This document shows, piece by piece, positions 8,503-16,318 of a stretch of 52,893 bases of DNA (position 1 is its first letter; each line of letters starts with the position of its first letter). The notes below the pieces were generated by a model that worked only from the letters and a program-made list of their open reading frames with translations, did not search any database and had not been told where the DNA came from. This stretch comes from Microvirga vignae (GTDB taxonomy: Bacteria > Pseudomonadota > Alphaproteobacteria > Rhizobiales > Beijerinckiaceae). The stretch lies in the NCBI RefSeq assembly GCF_001017175.1, contig NZ_LCYG01000005.1, forward strand, positions 47,173-100,065, read 5' to 3'. The translations under genes were made by a program, and so were the position numbers.

Positions 8503-8777
8503 TCAATCAGTTAGCTGTGGCACACCGATCTCCGCCTTTGCTTCGGGCTTCTTGTCGAGCACGTCAAAAATCTGTTCTGCCCGAGAGGGATCGGGCAAGT
8601 GGAGGAGGTGTTCTTGAAGTGCTTTTCGAGAGGTGAAAAATTTTTCGCGGTCCACTCGAAAAAATGCGCCTTGAAGGTCGTCGAAACGCGGTTTGATGCT
8701 TCGAGTGACTCAAGAATCACCTCACGAGCATCCTGACGTAGGGACAAGAATGACTCTGAAACGCACCTTCGATTCAT
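8503..8777 (-). pseudogene. Frameshifted small gene of unknown family
   Basis: Two frames on the reverse strand together read as one small protein. From ATG 8777: MNRRCVSESFLSLRQDAREV then ILESLEASNR; then, after a frame change near 8685, RFDDLQGAFFRVDREKFF, TSRKALQEHLLHLPDPSRAE, QIFDVLDKKPEAKAEIGVPQ and LTD to a TGA at 8503-8505. The second frame is closed just upstream by a TGA at 8710-8712 and has no start, so one indel explains the pattern. The rebuilt product is about 90 residues, soluble and helical. I do not recognise it. The bases 8233-8502 between it and the H1-like gene are AT-richer and hold nothing I can name. Confidence 0.4.
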
Positions 8778-8824
8778 CGTGAGGTGACACGCGGCAACCT
8801 GCCTCCCGCTCGACCCTTCACCTG

Positions 8825-9742
8825 GTGCACGAGGCAAGGTATCGAAGAACATCAATCATCTCTTTGTGGTCCATCTTGCCTCATCGCAATCTCCTCGCCG
8901 TCGTCACCTGGATGAGCGGCGCGCTCCTCGCCTTCTCCGCAACCGCCATCGCGGTCCGCGCGCTTGCCCCGGCCTTCTCGGTTTTTGAAATGCTGGCCAT
9001 GCGCAACGCCGCGGGCGTCGCGGTCCTGCTTGCCCTCGCCGGCTTCAAGCCGGGGCTCAGAGCCGGTTTGAAGCCCCGGCGCTTCTCGCTTCATCTCGCC
9101 CGCAACGTGCTGCATTTCGCGGGCACCGACGGCTGGGCTTTCAGCCTCACGCTTCTGCCTCTCGCCACCGTCTTCGCGCTTGAATTCACCACGCCTGCAT
9201 GGGTTGCGTTGCTGGCGATCCCGCTGCTTCAGGAGCGCATGATCTGGGGCCGTTTCGTGGCTGTCGTGCTGGGATTTGCGGGCGTTCTCATCATCCTTCG
9301 CCCAGGCGTCGAAACGCTGCAGCCAGCAAGCCTCCTGATGCTGGGTGTGGCCTTCTCGTTCGCCCTTGTGGCCATCATGACGAAGCGCCTGACACGAACG
9401 GAGAGCACCTTCTCGATCCTGTTCTTCATGAACCTGCTGCAACTGCCCATGAACCTCGCGGGCGTCAGCCGGGCCTTCTGGCTCGCGATCCAGCCGGCGC
9501 ATATTCTGCCGCTCGTCGGCATCTGCGCGGGCGGCCTGCTTTCGCACTATTGTCTGACCAATGCCTATCGTCGAGGCGATGCCACCATGGTCGTGCCCCT
9601 CGACTTCATGCGCATTCCGCTGATCGCCTTTGTCGGCTGGCAGCTCTATGGTGAGCCGCTCGATCCTTATGTGTTTCTCGGCAGCGGCTGCATCGTCGTC
9701 GGCCTTCTCTACAGCCTGAACCGCGAGGCGAAATCGCTATGA
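8825..9742 (+). CDS. DMT-family (EamA) transporter
   Basis: Inner-membrane drug/metabolite transporter superfamily member with about ten helices in two EamA repeats; the segments LATVFALEFTTPAWVALLAI and FAGVLIILRPGVETLQP are characteristic of the first repeat and the inter-repeat region, and LSHYCLTNAYRRGDATMVVP of the second. The substrate is unknown; relatives export amino acids or small metabolites. The start is uncertain: GTG 8825 gives 305 residues, while TTG 8876 gives LPHRNLLAVVTWM, closer to the usual N terminus. The stop overlaps the next gene by four bases (ATGA), so the two are translationally coupled. Confidence 0.88.
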   Translation: MHEARYRRTSIISLWSILPHRNLLAVVTWMSGALLAFSATAIAVRALAPAFSVFEMLAMRNAAGVAVLLALAGFKPGLRAGLKPRRFSLHLARNVLHFAGTDGWAFSLTLLPLATVFALEFTTPAWVALLAIPLLQERMIWGRFVAVVLGFAGVLIILRPGVETLQPASLLMLGVAFSFALVAIMTKRLTRTESTFSILFFMNLLQLPMNLAGVSRAFWLAIQPAHILPLVGICAGGLLSHYCLTNAYRRGDATMVVPLDFMRIPLIAFVGWQLYGEPLDPYVFLGSGCIVVGLLYSLNREAKSL

Positions 9743-10830
9743 CCTGGTCGCCGCAGCAAGACGCCGCTTTGAAGGCCGTGGCCGATTGGCTCCGGCGTGG
9801 CGACCGTCCCGTCTTCCGCCTCTTTGGATATGCAGGCACCGGCAAGACGACGCTCGCCAAGCATATCGCCGAGGGTGTCGACGGCGAGGTGGCCTTCGGA
9901 GCCTATACGGGAAAGGCGGCCCTCGTGTTGCGAACGAAGGGCTGCACGGATGCGTCCACCATCCATTCCATGATCTATCGCTCGCGGGAGGGAGATGAGA
10001 ACGGCCCGCAATTCGTCCTCAACCGGCAGAGCCAGGCCGCCAAGTCCGACCTTATCGTGATCGATGAATGCTCGATGGTGGACGAGGAATTGGGGCGCGA
10101 TCTTCTGTCCTTCGGCACGCCGGTTCTCGTCCTCGGCGACCCGGCGCAATTGCCGCCGGTGAAGGGTGGAGGATTCTTCACCGAGGCCGAGCCCGATGTG
10201 ATGCTCACCGAGGTTCACCGACAGGCCAAGGACAACCCGATCGTTCATCTGTCCATGCAGGTGCGTGAGGGCGGCAGGCTCGAGCCCGGCTCTTACGGCG
10301 AGAGCCGCATCATCCGTCGCCGCGAGATCGACGCCGCCACCGTCATGGCGGCCGATCAGGTGCTGGTGGGCCTCAACAAAACGCGCCGCCTCTACAACAC
10401 GCGCCTGCGCGAACTGAACGGCTATCGCGATCCGATGCCGGCTGCCGGCGAGAAGCTCGTGTGCCTGCGCAACGACAAGACCAAAGGTCTGCTCAACGGC
10501 GGCACCTGGAGCATCCAGGCTCTGCGCGGCATTCGCAACGACTTCATCCGCATGGATGTCATTCCCGACGACGATGTGCGCCGGAAGTCCGTAGAGGTCG
10601 CAGTCCATAAGGCCTTCTTCGAGGGCACGGAGGAAGAGGTGCCGTTCGCCCTGCGTCGCGAGTCCGACGAATTCACCTATGGTTATGCGCTGACCGTGCA
10701 CAAAGCCCAAGGCTCGCAATGGGACGACCTCGTGCTCTTCGACGAATCCTACGCCTTCCGCGAGCACCGCAGCCGCTGGCTCTATACCGGCCTGACCCGC
10801 GCCGCCGACAAGGTGACCGTCGTCATGTGA
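9739..10830 (+). CDS. RecD-like superfamily 1 DNA helicase
   Basis: AAA-type ATPase of 363 residues with the ordered SF1B helicase motifs: Walker A GYAGTGKTT (30-38), a TYTGKAA-like motif Ia (GAYTGKAALVL), Walker B VIDECSMV, motif III GDPAQLPPV, the conserved EVHRQ, motif V TVHKAQGSQW and motif VI YTGLTRA. It is much shorter than RecD2 (about 700 residues) and lacks its N-terminal region. Relatives are annotated as ATP-dependent RecD-like or exodeoxyribonuclease V alpha-type helicases; the in vivo role is not established. It overlaps the transporter gene by four bases, an odd functional pairing. A hairpin follows its stop codon. Confidence 0.9.
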   Translation: MTWSPQQDAALKAVADWLRRGDRPVFRLFGYAGTGKTTLAKHIAEGVDGEVAFGAYTGKAALVLRTKGCTDASTIHSMIYRSREGDENGPQFVLNRQSQAAKSDLIVIDECSMVDEELGRDLLSFGTPVLVLGDPAQLPPVKGGGFFTEAEPDVMLTEVHRQAKDNPIVHLSMQVREGGRLEPGSYGESRIIRRREIDAATVMAADQVLVGLNKTRRLYNTRLRELNGYRDPMPAAGEKLVCLRNDKTKGLLNGGTWSIQALRGIRNDFIRMDVIPDDDVRRKSVEVAVHKAFFEGTEEEVPFALRRESDEFTYGYALTVHKAQGSQWDDLVLFDESYAFREHRSRWLYTGLTRAADKVTVVM

Positions 10831-10833
10831 GGC

Positions 10834-10855
10834 TCCGGCAGAAAGATCTGCCGGA
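10834..10855 (+). terminator. Hairpin after the RecD-like helicase gene
   Basis: Perfect nine-base arms TCCGGCAGA (10834-10842) and TCTGCCGGA (10847-10855) with a four-base loop, four bases after the stop codon. It lacks a T-run, so it may stabilise the 3' end rather than terminate efficiently. Confidence 0.5.
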
Positions 10856-10928
10856 CTCGTCAAAGGAACCAGGGCCGAGCTCCCGCACTTATACGTCAAG
10901 CTGAACCGTTCCCGACGAGGCTTGCACG

Positions 10929-11102
10929 ATGCTGAAATGGGCCCTGATCTTTCTCGTGGTGTCGCTGATCGCGGGAGCCTTGGGATTCACCGGCGTCGCT
11001 TCAGGCGCCAAGACGATCGCCAAGATCCTGTTTGCCCTGTTCCTCTTGGGCTTCATCCTTCTCATCCTTCTCGCCTGGGGCGCGGGCGAGCTGATCTTCT
11101 AA
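10929..11102 (+). CDS. DUF1328 small membrane protein (YtjA-like)
   Basis: A 57-residue protein starting at ATG 10929: [20 protein letters not shown], then [20 protein letters not shown] and a final GAGELIF. Two hydrophobic helices separated by the conserved [15 protein letters not shown] loop define the DUF1328/YtjA family of tiny inner-membrane proteins, found widely in proteobacteria without a known function. Length and order match the family exactly. It stands alone 98 bases after the helicase gene. Between it and the next gene is a short palindrome (GCATGCAC/GTGCATGC, 11152-11170) that could end its transcript weakly. Confidence 0.9.
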   Translation: MLKWALIFLVVSLIAGALGFTGVASGAKTIAKILFALFLLGFILLILLAWGAGELIF

Positions 11103-11306
11103 TCCTCAAGCCTTCAAGATGTCTGGCGACTGTTCCTCCTATGAAGCCTAAGCATGCACTCAGTGCATGCAGTCTCTGCTTATGAAGCTTTGCCTCTCGT
11201 TGCAGAGATCCTTATGAGAGGTGTCTTCTTTTTGCGTTTCAAGATGCCACGTTGAAACTTTATGTCTCGGCGACGCATTGAAACCTTCATACAAGAAAGA
11301 GACGCC

Positions 11307-12395
11307 ATGAAACGCCGTACATTCCTCACAGCCGCTTCAGTCGGTGCAGTGGCAGGAGCGATCGCCAAACCGGCCGTCGCCCAGTCGCAACCTGAGATTC
11401 GCTGGCGCATGACCTCCGCCTTCCCGAAATCCCTTGATACGCTCTTCGGCGGCGGCGAGACCTTTGCGAAGCTCGTGTCGGAGGCCACCGACGGCAAGTT
11501 CCAGATCCAAGCCTTCGCGCCGGGCGAGATCGTCGGCGCGCCGCAGGCGGCCGATGCTATTGCCGGCGGCACCGTCGAGATGGGGCACACCTGCTCCTAC
11601 TACTATGTCGGCAAGGATCCGACCTTCGCGATCGGCACCAACCTGCCGTTCGGCCTGAACTCGCGCCAGACCAATGCTTGGCTCTATCACGGCGGCGGCA
11701 ACGCACTGCTCAACGAGTTCTACGCCAAGCACAACCTCTTCGCCCTGCCTGCCGGCAACACGGGCGCGCAGATGGGTGGCTGGTTCCGCAAAGAGATCAA
11801 GACCGTTCAGGATCTGCAGGGCCTGAAGATGCGCATCGCGGGTCTCGCGGGCCAGATCATGCAGAAGCTCGGCGTGGTGCCGCAACAGATCGCAGGCGGC
11901 GATCTCTATCCGTCGCTCGAGCGCGGCACCATCGATGCCGCCGAATGGGTGGCTCCGTACGACGACGAGAAGCTCGGTCTGAACAAGGTCGCGCCCTATT
12001 ACTATTATCCGGGCTTCTGGGAGGGTGGTCCGGCGATCCATTTCTTCATCAACCTGCAGAAGTGGAACGAGCTGCCGAAAACCTATCAGGCGGCCATCCA
12101 GGCTGCGGCAGGCTACGTGAACGTGGATACGCAGGCCAAGTACGATGCGCGCAATCCGGCGGGCCTGCGCAACCTGATCGGCAACGGCGCGCAGCTGCGT
12201 CCCTTCTCGCAGGAGATCATGGACGCCGCCTACAAGGCCGCCAACGAGATCTACGACGATATCTCGGCCAAGAATGCGGACTTCAAGAAGATCTACGACA
12301 GCTACAAGGTGTTCCGTGGCGAGGAATATCTCTGGTTCCAAGTGGCCGAGTACGCCTACGACACCTTCATGGTCCGCGCCCGCGCTCGCGGCTGA
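11307..12395 (+). CDS. TRAP transporter substrate-binding protein, TakP/DctP type
   Basis: Periplasmic solute receptor of 362 residues. ATG 11307 is chosen because it begins a twin-arginine-like signal (MKRRTFLTAASVGAVAGAIA, cleavage after KPAVAQ). The mature part (WRMTSAFPKSLDTLFGGGET, NTGAQMGGWFRKEI, MRIAGLAGQIMQKLGVVPQQ, ERGTIDAAEWVAPYDDEKLG, APYYYYPGFWEGGP) closely follows the alpha-keto-acid receptor TakP from memory of that family, including the Arg/Trp/Glu ligand region. TRAP receptors work with DctQ and DctM membrane proteins; none is encoded nearby, so this receptor must serve a transporter elsewhere. It ends at an intrinsic terminator. Confidence 0.92.
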   Translation: MKRRTFLTAASVGAVAGAIAKPAVAQSQPEIRWRMTSAFPKSLDTLFGGGETFAKLVSEATDGKFQIQAFAPGEIVGAPQAADAIAGGTVEMGHTCSYYYVGKDPTFAIGTNLPFGLNSRQTNAWLYHGGGNALLNEFYAKHNLFALPAGNTGAQMGGWFRKEIKTVQDLQGLKMRIAGLAGQIMQKLGVVPQQIAGGDLYPSLERGTIDAAEWVAPYDDEKLGLNKVAPYYYYPGFWEGGPAIHFFINLQKWNELPKTYQAAIQAAAGYVNVDTQAKYDARNPAGLRNLIGNGAQLRPFSQEIMDAAYKAANEIYDDISAKNADFKKIYDSYKVFRGEEYLWFQVAEYAYDTFMVRARARG

Positions 12396-12420
12396 TCGGA
12401 CGGACTTCATTAAAGAGGTA

Positions 12421-12445
12421 GGGCGGGCATGAGGCCCGCCCTTTT
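12421..12445 (+). terminator. Intrinsic terminator of the TRAP receptor gene
   Basis: Arms GGGCGGGC (12421-12428) and GCCCGCCC (12434-12441), loop ATGAG, followed by TTTT; 25 bases after the stop codon. Confidence 0.88.
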
Positions 12446-12450
12446 CCGTT

Positions 12451-12580
12451 AGCGCATCGTGCGGACCCGAAGGGCCGCGTCAGCGAAAAGTGGACCCGGT
12501 TTTCCGCCCCAAACGATGCGCCAGTTAAGAAGGGAGCATCGGACCCAAAAGTGCATTCCACTTTTGGGTCCGATGCTCTA
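12451..12580. repeat. A-type bipartite palindromic repeat (copy A2)
   Basis: Starts AGCGCATCGTGCGGACCCG, passes through AAAAGTGGACCCGGTTTTCC and AACGATGCGCC, and ends with a near-perfect palindrome from GAGCATCGGACCC to GGGTCCGATGCTCTA. Orientation is opposite to A1 and A4: half 2 comes first. It lies between the TRAP receptor terminator and the convergent lytic transglycosylase gene. Confidence 0.85.
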
Positions 12581-12584
12581 GGCC

Positions 12585-13418
12585 TCATTGGCTCGGGAAG
12601 GTCGAGGTGTCTCCCCCCGCGAGCCTGGTGGCGTAATAAGCAATGGTTTGCGAATAGACCTGCGACTTGTTCCAGGCGCGGATCGCTTCGAAATTCTGCG
12701 AGCCGGGTTCCCAACCGCCGCCTCTGACCCAGCCGTGACTTTTGAGATAATTGGCCGTCGACGCCAGAACGTCAGCCGGACTGTGGAGCAGATCCGCGCG
12801 TCCATCCCCATCGAAGTCGACGGCATATTTCACGTAGTTTGATGGCATGAATTGTGTCTGCCCCATCTCGCCGGCCCATGCACCGCGCATCTCGGCAGGC
12901 GAGAGATCGCCGCGATCGACGATACGCAAGGCATCGAAGAGATGAGCCTGGAAGAATTCCGAGCGACGGCAATCATAGGCGAGCGTTGCGACCGAGCGGA
13001 TGACGGGGAGGTTGCCCTTCACCGCGCCGAAATCGGTCTCGAGGCCCCAGATTGCCACGAGCACGGGACCCGGCACGCCGTAGCGCTGTTCGATCCGTGC
13101 GAGGGTCGCGGCATGCTTTTTAAGCATGTTCGCTCCACCTTTCAGACGCGCAGGCGACACCATGCGTCCGGCAAATTGTTCAAAGCTCTGCTTGAACACA
13201 CCCTGGCCACGATCTTTCCGGATGATGCTCTGATCGAATGTCACGCCCGACAGGCCTCGGCTCACCGCCTCGGGCGAAATGCCCTGCGCGATGGCTTCCT
13301 GCTCGATATCCCCAAGCCATTTCTCGAATCCGGCGGGATCCCGGCAGGTGGCGGCCGTGGCCTGTCCCGCCGCAAGAAGAAGAGTTGCAATGACCGAGGC
13401 GCGCAGCAAAGCCTGCAT
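12585..13418 (-). CDS. Lytic murein transglycosylase, MltB-like
   Basis: Cleaves peptidoglycan glycan strands with formation of 1,6-anhydro ends. The 277-residue protein has a signal peptide (MQALLRASVIATLLLAAGQA, cleavage near TAA-T) without a lipobox, so it is predicted to be soluble in the periplasm. The SLT_2 catalytic domain is recognised by AIWGLETDFG, where Glu127 is the likely acid catalyst, and by RGAWAGEMGQTQFMPSNY, VDFDGDGRADL and ASTANYLKSHGW. There is no C-terminal peptidoglycan-binding domain, unlike many rhizobial homologs. The gene ends five bases from repeat A2. Confidence 0.93.
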   Translation of the reverse strand: MQALLRASVIATLLLAAGQATAATCRDPAGFEKWLGDIEQEAIAQGISPEAVSRGLSGVTFDQSIIRKDRGQGVFKQSFEQFAGRMVSPARLKGGANMLKKHAATLARIEQRYGVPGPVLVAIWGLETDFGAVKGNLPVIRSVATLAYDCRRSEFFQAHLFDALRIVDRGDLSPAEMRGAWAGEMGQTQFMPSNYVKYAVDFDGDGRADLLHSPADVLASTANYLKSHGWVRGGGWEPGSQNFEAIRAWNKSQVYSQTIAYYATRLAGGDTSTFPSQ

Positions 13419-13557
13419 GAGTTCTCTCCTGGAATTGTTCAGCTCTTGAGCGAGGTAGGGTCATTGTCAGGCAACTCAAGGCCGCTGCGCTTCAAGCAAC
13501 CTGCCGAGCTTTGAGGCGTTGCTATGAAGAGAGGCCGATCTGAAGGTTATCGGAGTG

Positions 13558-14196
13558 ATGAGACACTATCTTGCAGGCCTGTCGTGCATGGGATTGGTTA
13601 CGGCTATTCTGTGCGGATTCCCGGAAGCTCAAGCCGCAAAGATTCCGTTGCAGGGTGCCTCCGGCTTTGATGATCTTGTGCGAGTGCAGTTCGATCCGCA
13701 GCTCCGTCAGACTCGAGTCGCAGGTCGCGTCGCCTCTCACCTGTGCTTCTCACTCGCGCTTCAACAGGAATGGCGCTCCACGACAGGCGGCATGGAAACG
13801 CGCCTGAAGTCGGTGCTTTCTGATGCGGAGCTCGAAGTCGGCCTTCGCCCTGCCCATGAACTTCGGGGATTGCCGCAAGCTGATCTGGCGAGCCGGGATG
13901 CCGCCCTCCTTCAGCAGGATTATGAAAGCCTTCTTGGCCGTCCTGCCCAGTCCGTTTCCTTGGTGTCTCTTTCCCCGGAGACAACGCGGTGGTCGGCAAC
14001 GTGGGTCGATGCTCATCTCCCCTCCGGCCCGCTGACGGTTGAGGCTTTCATCGTTCCCCTGTCCGACGATTGGGTTCTTGAGCTTTCCTTCTCAAATGTC
14101 CCGGTGAAGGAGGAATACGATTCTCTGGTGCGCAGTCTTCTGGCAGGCCTGAAGGTGCATCATGGGCCGGGCTGCGGCAGCCAAATGGCCTTCTGA
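13558..14196 (+). CDS. Exported protein of unknown function
   Basis: The frame opens GTG-ATG at 13555/13558; I use the ATG. The 212-residue product has a signal peptide (MRHYLAGLSCMGLVTAILCG, cleavage near EAQA-A) and no membrane helix after it. The mature protein has an SVSLVSLSPETTRWSATWVD stretch and a WVLELSFSNV strand in a beta-rich second half, and only two cysteines (HLCFS, GCGSQ). I do not recognise a family. It is isolated, with about 200 bases on its 3' side before arsC, a stretch in which I see no gene. Confidence 0.7.
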   Translation: MRHYLAGLSCMGLVTAILCGFPEAQAAKIPLQGASGFDDLVRVQFDPQLRQTRVAGRVASHLCFSLALQQEWRSTTGGMETRLKSVLSDAELEVGLRPAHELRGLPQADLASRDAALLQQDYESLLGRPAQSVSLVSLSPETTRWSATWVDAHLPSGPLTVEAFIVPLSDDWVLELSFSNVPVKEEYDSLVRSLLAGLKVHHGPGCGSQMAF

Positions 14197-14403
14197 ACCA
14201 GGGATGCTGCGACATCCGCATGATAACTCTCCTCTGTGACTCGGAATAAGGAATAGGTGGGTCTTCCCGCAAAGGCTCATTTCATCTTGTGAGCCCTTGT
14301 TCTATGTAGAACCTTCATAGTCGCTCTCCTTGCACAACGCCGGTTTGGTGCTCACCGCGTACCGGATCAAGGTTCCCCTGACCTCCTCTTGAGGATACGG
14401 ATC

Positions 14404-14829
14404 ATGGACGTGATCATCTACCACAATCCGCAATGCGGGACCTCGCGCAATACGCTGGGGCTGATCCGCAATGCCGGGATTGAGCCGCACATCATCGAAT
14501 ATCTGAAGACGCCACCCACCCGATTGCTCCTGCGCCAGCTCATCGCGCGCATGGGCTTGAGTGTGCGCGAAGTGATCCGCGAAAAGGGGACACCGTATCG
14601 CGAACTCGGGCTCGATGATCCGTCGTTGAGTGACGATCAGCTGCTCGATGCCATGATGGCACACCCCATTCTCATCAACCGCCCCATCGTCGTTACCCCA
14701 CTCGGTGTACGTCTCTGCCGTCCTTCTGAGACGGTGATCGATATCCTGCCGCCGCAATCGGGTGAGTTCCGGAAAGAAGATGGTGAAATCGTCGTGGACG
14801 CATCAGGTCGTCGCGCCGGGACGGCTTGA
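14404..14829 (+). CDS. arsC: Arsenate reductase, glutaredoxin-dependent (ArsC)
   Basis: Thioredoxin-fold reductase converting arsenate to arsenite using glutathione/glutaredoxin. ATG 14404 gives MDVIIYHNPQCGTSRNTLGL with the catalytic Cys11 in the CGTSRNT loop; the longer frame from 14389 has a poorer context. The arginine block of the family is present in HPILINRPIVVTPLGVRLCR. At 141 residues it is the usual length for the plasmid R773-type ArsC. There is no arsR, arsB or acr3 next to it, so arsenite export must be encoded elsewhere. The stop codon lies three bases from the convergent MFS gene, with a short imperfect hairpin across both ends. Confidence 0.94.
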   Translation: MDVIIYHNPQCGTSRNTLGLIRNAGIEPHIIEYLKTPPTRLLLRQLIARMGLSVREVIREKGTPYRELGLDDPSLSDDQLLDAMMAHPILINRPIVVTPLGVRLCRPSETVIDILPPQSGEFRKEDGEIVVDASGRRAGTA

Positions 14830-14832
14830 GCC

Positions 14833-16068
14833 TCAAGAGGCTTCAAGCTGCGTCCCAACGGGAACAGTCGGTTCCGGAACGAAGTGTTCCTTCTCGGCTT
14901 GGGGTGGAGATGCCCGCATGAGGCTGCGATAGGCTCCCCAAATCGCCATGAGAGCCTGAGCCACGATGACAATATAGAGCAGGCCCAGGCGTCCGAACTC
15001 GGTCATCGCGAGGCCCGAAACGACAGGCCCGATGACGGAGCCCGCACCCTGCAGGATCAGAAGGCCTCCGGCTGCCGCCACGAACTCGCCGGGCTTGACC
15101 ATGTCGTTCACATGCGCGGTGACGATGCTGTAGGTGGGAATCACGCTGCCGCCGAAAATCGCCACATAGATGAAGATCAGCCATGTCGGCACTGTCGGCG
15201 GCACGAAATGGATCAGTGCCATCAGGATGGCCGCTGCCATGGCCGCTGCGGCGATGATGACGTGGCGCCGATCCATCCGGTCCGACAACCAGCCGAGCGG
15301 CCATGTGGTGACGAAGCCTCCGAGCGTTCCGCACGCCATGAAGATCGCGATCTCTGCCGTGTCCAATCCGCGATCCTGCGCCCAGATGGGGCCGAGTGCG
15401 AAGAACGAACTGGTGGTGATGCCGCAGAGAACCGCGGCCACCACACCGAAGGGCGACTGCCGATAAAGCTGCATCAGGTCGATTTTTGTGTCGCTCACCG
15501 CATGCGCCGGCGCGACGGCGCGTGAGAGCGCGGTCGGCACGAGCGCGAGGCAGATGAGAATGGCGACGAAGCAGAACAGCCTGTAGCCATGCGGGTCGCC
15601 GGTCGGAAGAAGCATCTGGCCGCCAATGCCTGCGATGAGCCCCGTCATCCCATAAATGCTGAGGACCTGCCCGCGCGTCTGGGCCGTGACGGAGGCATTG
15701 AGCCAGCTCTCGACGACGATGAAGAGGCCGGCGAAGCAGAAGCCTGTCACCGCACGGGCGGCGATCCAGACCATTGGGCTGATCACGAGAAGATGAAGAA
15801 GTGCAACGCTTGCCGCGATGGCAGCCAATGCCGCGAAGGTGCGCGTGTGTCCCACCTGCTGGATGACGCGTCCAGCCCAGAGAGAGCCCACGACGATGCC
15901 CGCCCAGAAGGCTGCGCCTACAGCGCCGATGACTGTGGGTGAGAACTGCTCGATGCTGCCGCGCACGCTGAGGAGAGTGCCCTGCAGAGTATTGCCGATC
16001 TGCATGAGGGCATAGCCGAGAAGAAGTGCAACCAGGGTCGGCAGAACGGAGCGCATGGAGGTGGGCAC
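14833..16068 (-). CDS. MFS transporter (YcaD-like)
   Basis: Major facilitator superfamily protein with twelve predicted helices in the inner membrane. I place the start at GTG 16068 because AGGAG lies five bases upstream (16074-16078); the open frame reaches 16134 without another good signal. Recognisable MFS features are SLWAGRVIQQVGHTRTFA after helix 2 and GWLSDRMDRRHVIIAAAAMA after helix 8. The run RAVTGFCFAGLFIVVESWLN, with the Glu-Ser-Trp motif, is typical of the YcaD subgroup, whose substrates are not known. It is unlinked to neighbours except for its tail-to-tail position with arsC. Confidence 0.9.
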   Translation of the reverse strand: MPTSMRSVLPTLVALLLGYALMQIGNTLQGTLLSVRGSIEQFSPTVIGAVGAAFWAGIVVGSLWAGRVIQQVGHTRTFAALAAIAASVALLHLLVISPMVWIAARAVTGFCFAGLFIVVESWLNASVTAQTRGQVLSIYGMTGLIAGIGGQMLLPTGDPHGYRLFCFVAILICLALVPTALSRAVAPAHAVSDTKIDLMQLYRQSPFGVVAAVLCGITTSSFFALGPIWAQDRGLDTAEIAIFMACGTLGGFVTTWPLGWLSDRMDRRHVIIAAAAMAAAILMALIHFVPPTVPTWLIFIYVAIFGGSVIPTYSIVTAHVNDMVKPGEFVAAAGGLLILQGAGSVIGPVVSGLAMTEFGRLGLLYIVIVAQALMAIWGAYRSLMRASPPQAEKEHFVPEPTVPVGTQLEAS

Positions 16069-16262
16069 GGGCTCTCCTGAAGGCGAGATCTTTGGTCTGT
16101 ATCGTGAGAGCCTGGTCCGCAACCACGCATCCATGACAGATCAAAGCCCGGCGCTTGAGAAACTCCGTGCTTGAGAGGATGTCGGTGGGGTTCAGGCCCT
16201 GTGCGTGGGTTGAACTCCGACCGTCAGGTCGGGTTCCAAGGTTCCATTGGGCGGAACGAAAA

Positions 16263-16288
16263 AGCCTGGCTCGTTTCCAAGCCAGGCT
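16263..16288 (-). terminator. Intrinsic terminator of lepA
   Basis: Perfect nine-base arms AGCCTGGCT (16263-16271) and AGCCAGGCT (16280-16288) with an eight-base loop; on the reverse strand the stem is followed by TTTTT, 30 bases after the lepA stop codon. Confidence 0.9.
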
Positions 16289-16318
16289 GTCTGCAATCAG
16301 TGAAGGACCGTGCTGTTT

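Noticed and set aside
14404..14829. Arsenic resistance operon
   Set aside because: Only arsC is present; neighbours are an unknown exported protein and a YcaD-like MFS transporter, with no arsR, arsB, acr3 or arsA.
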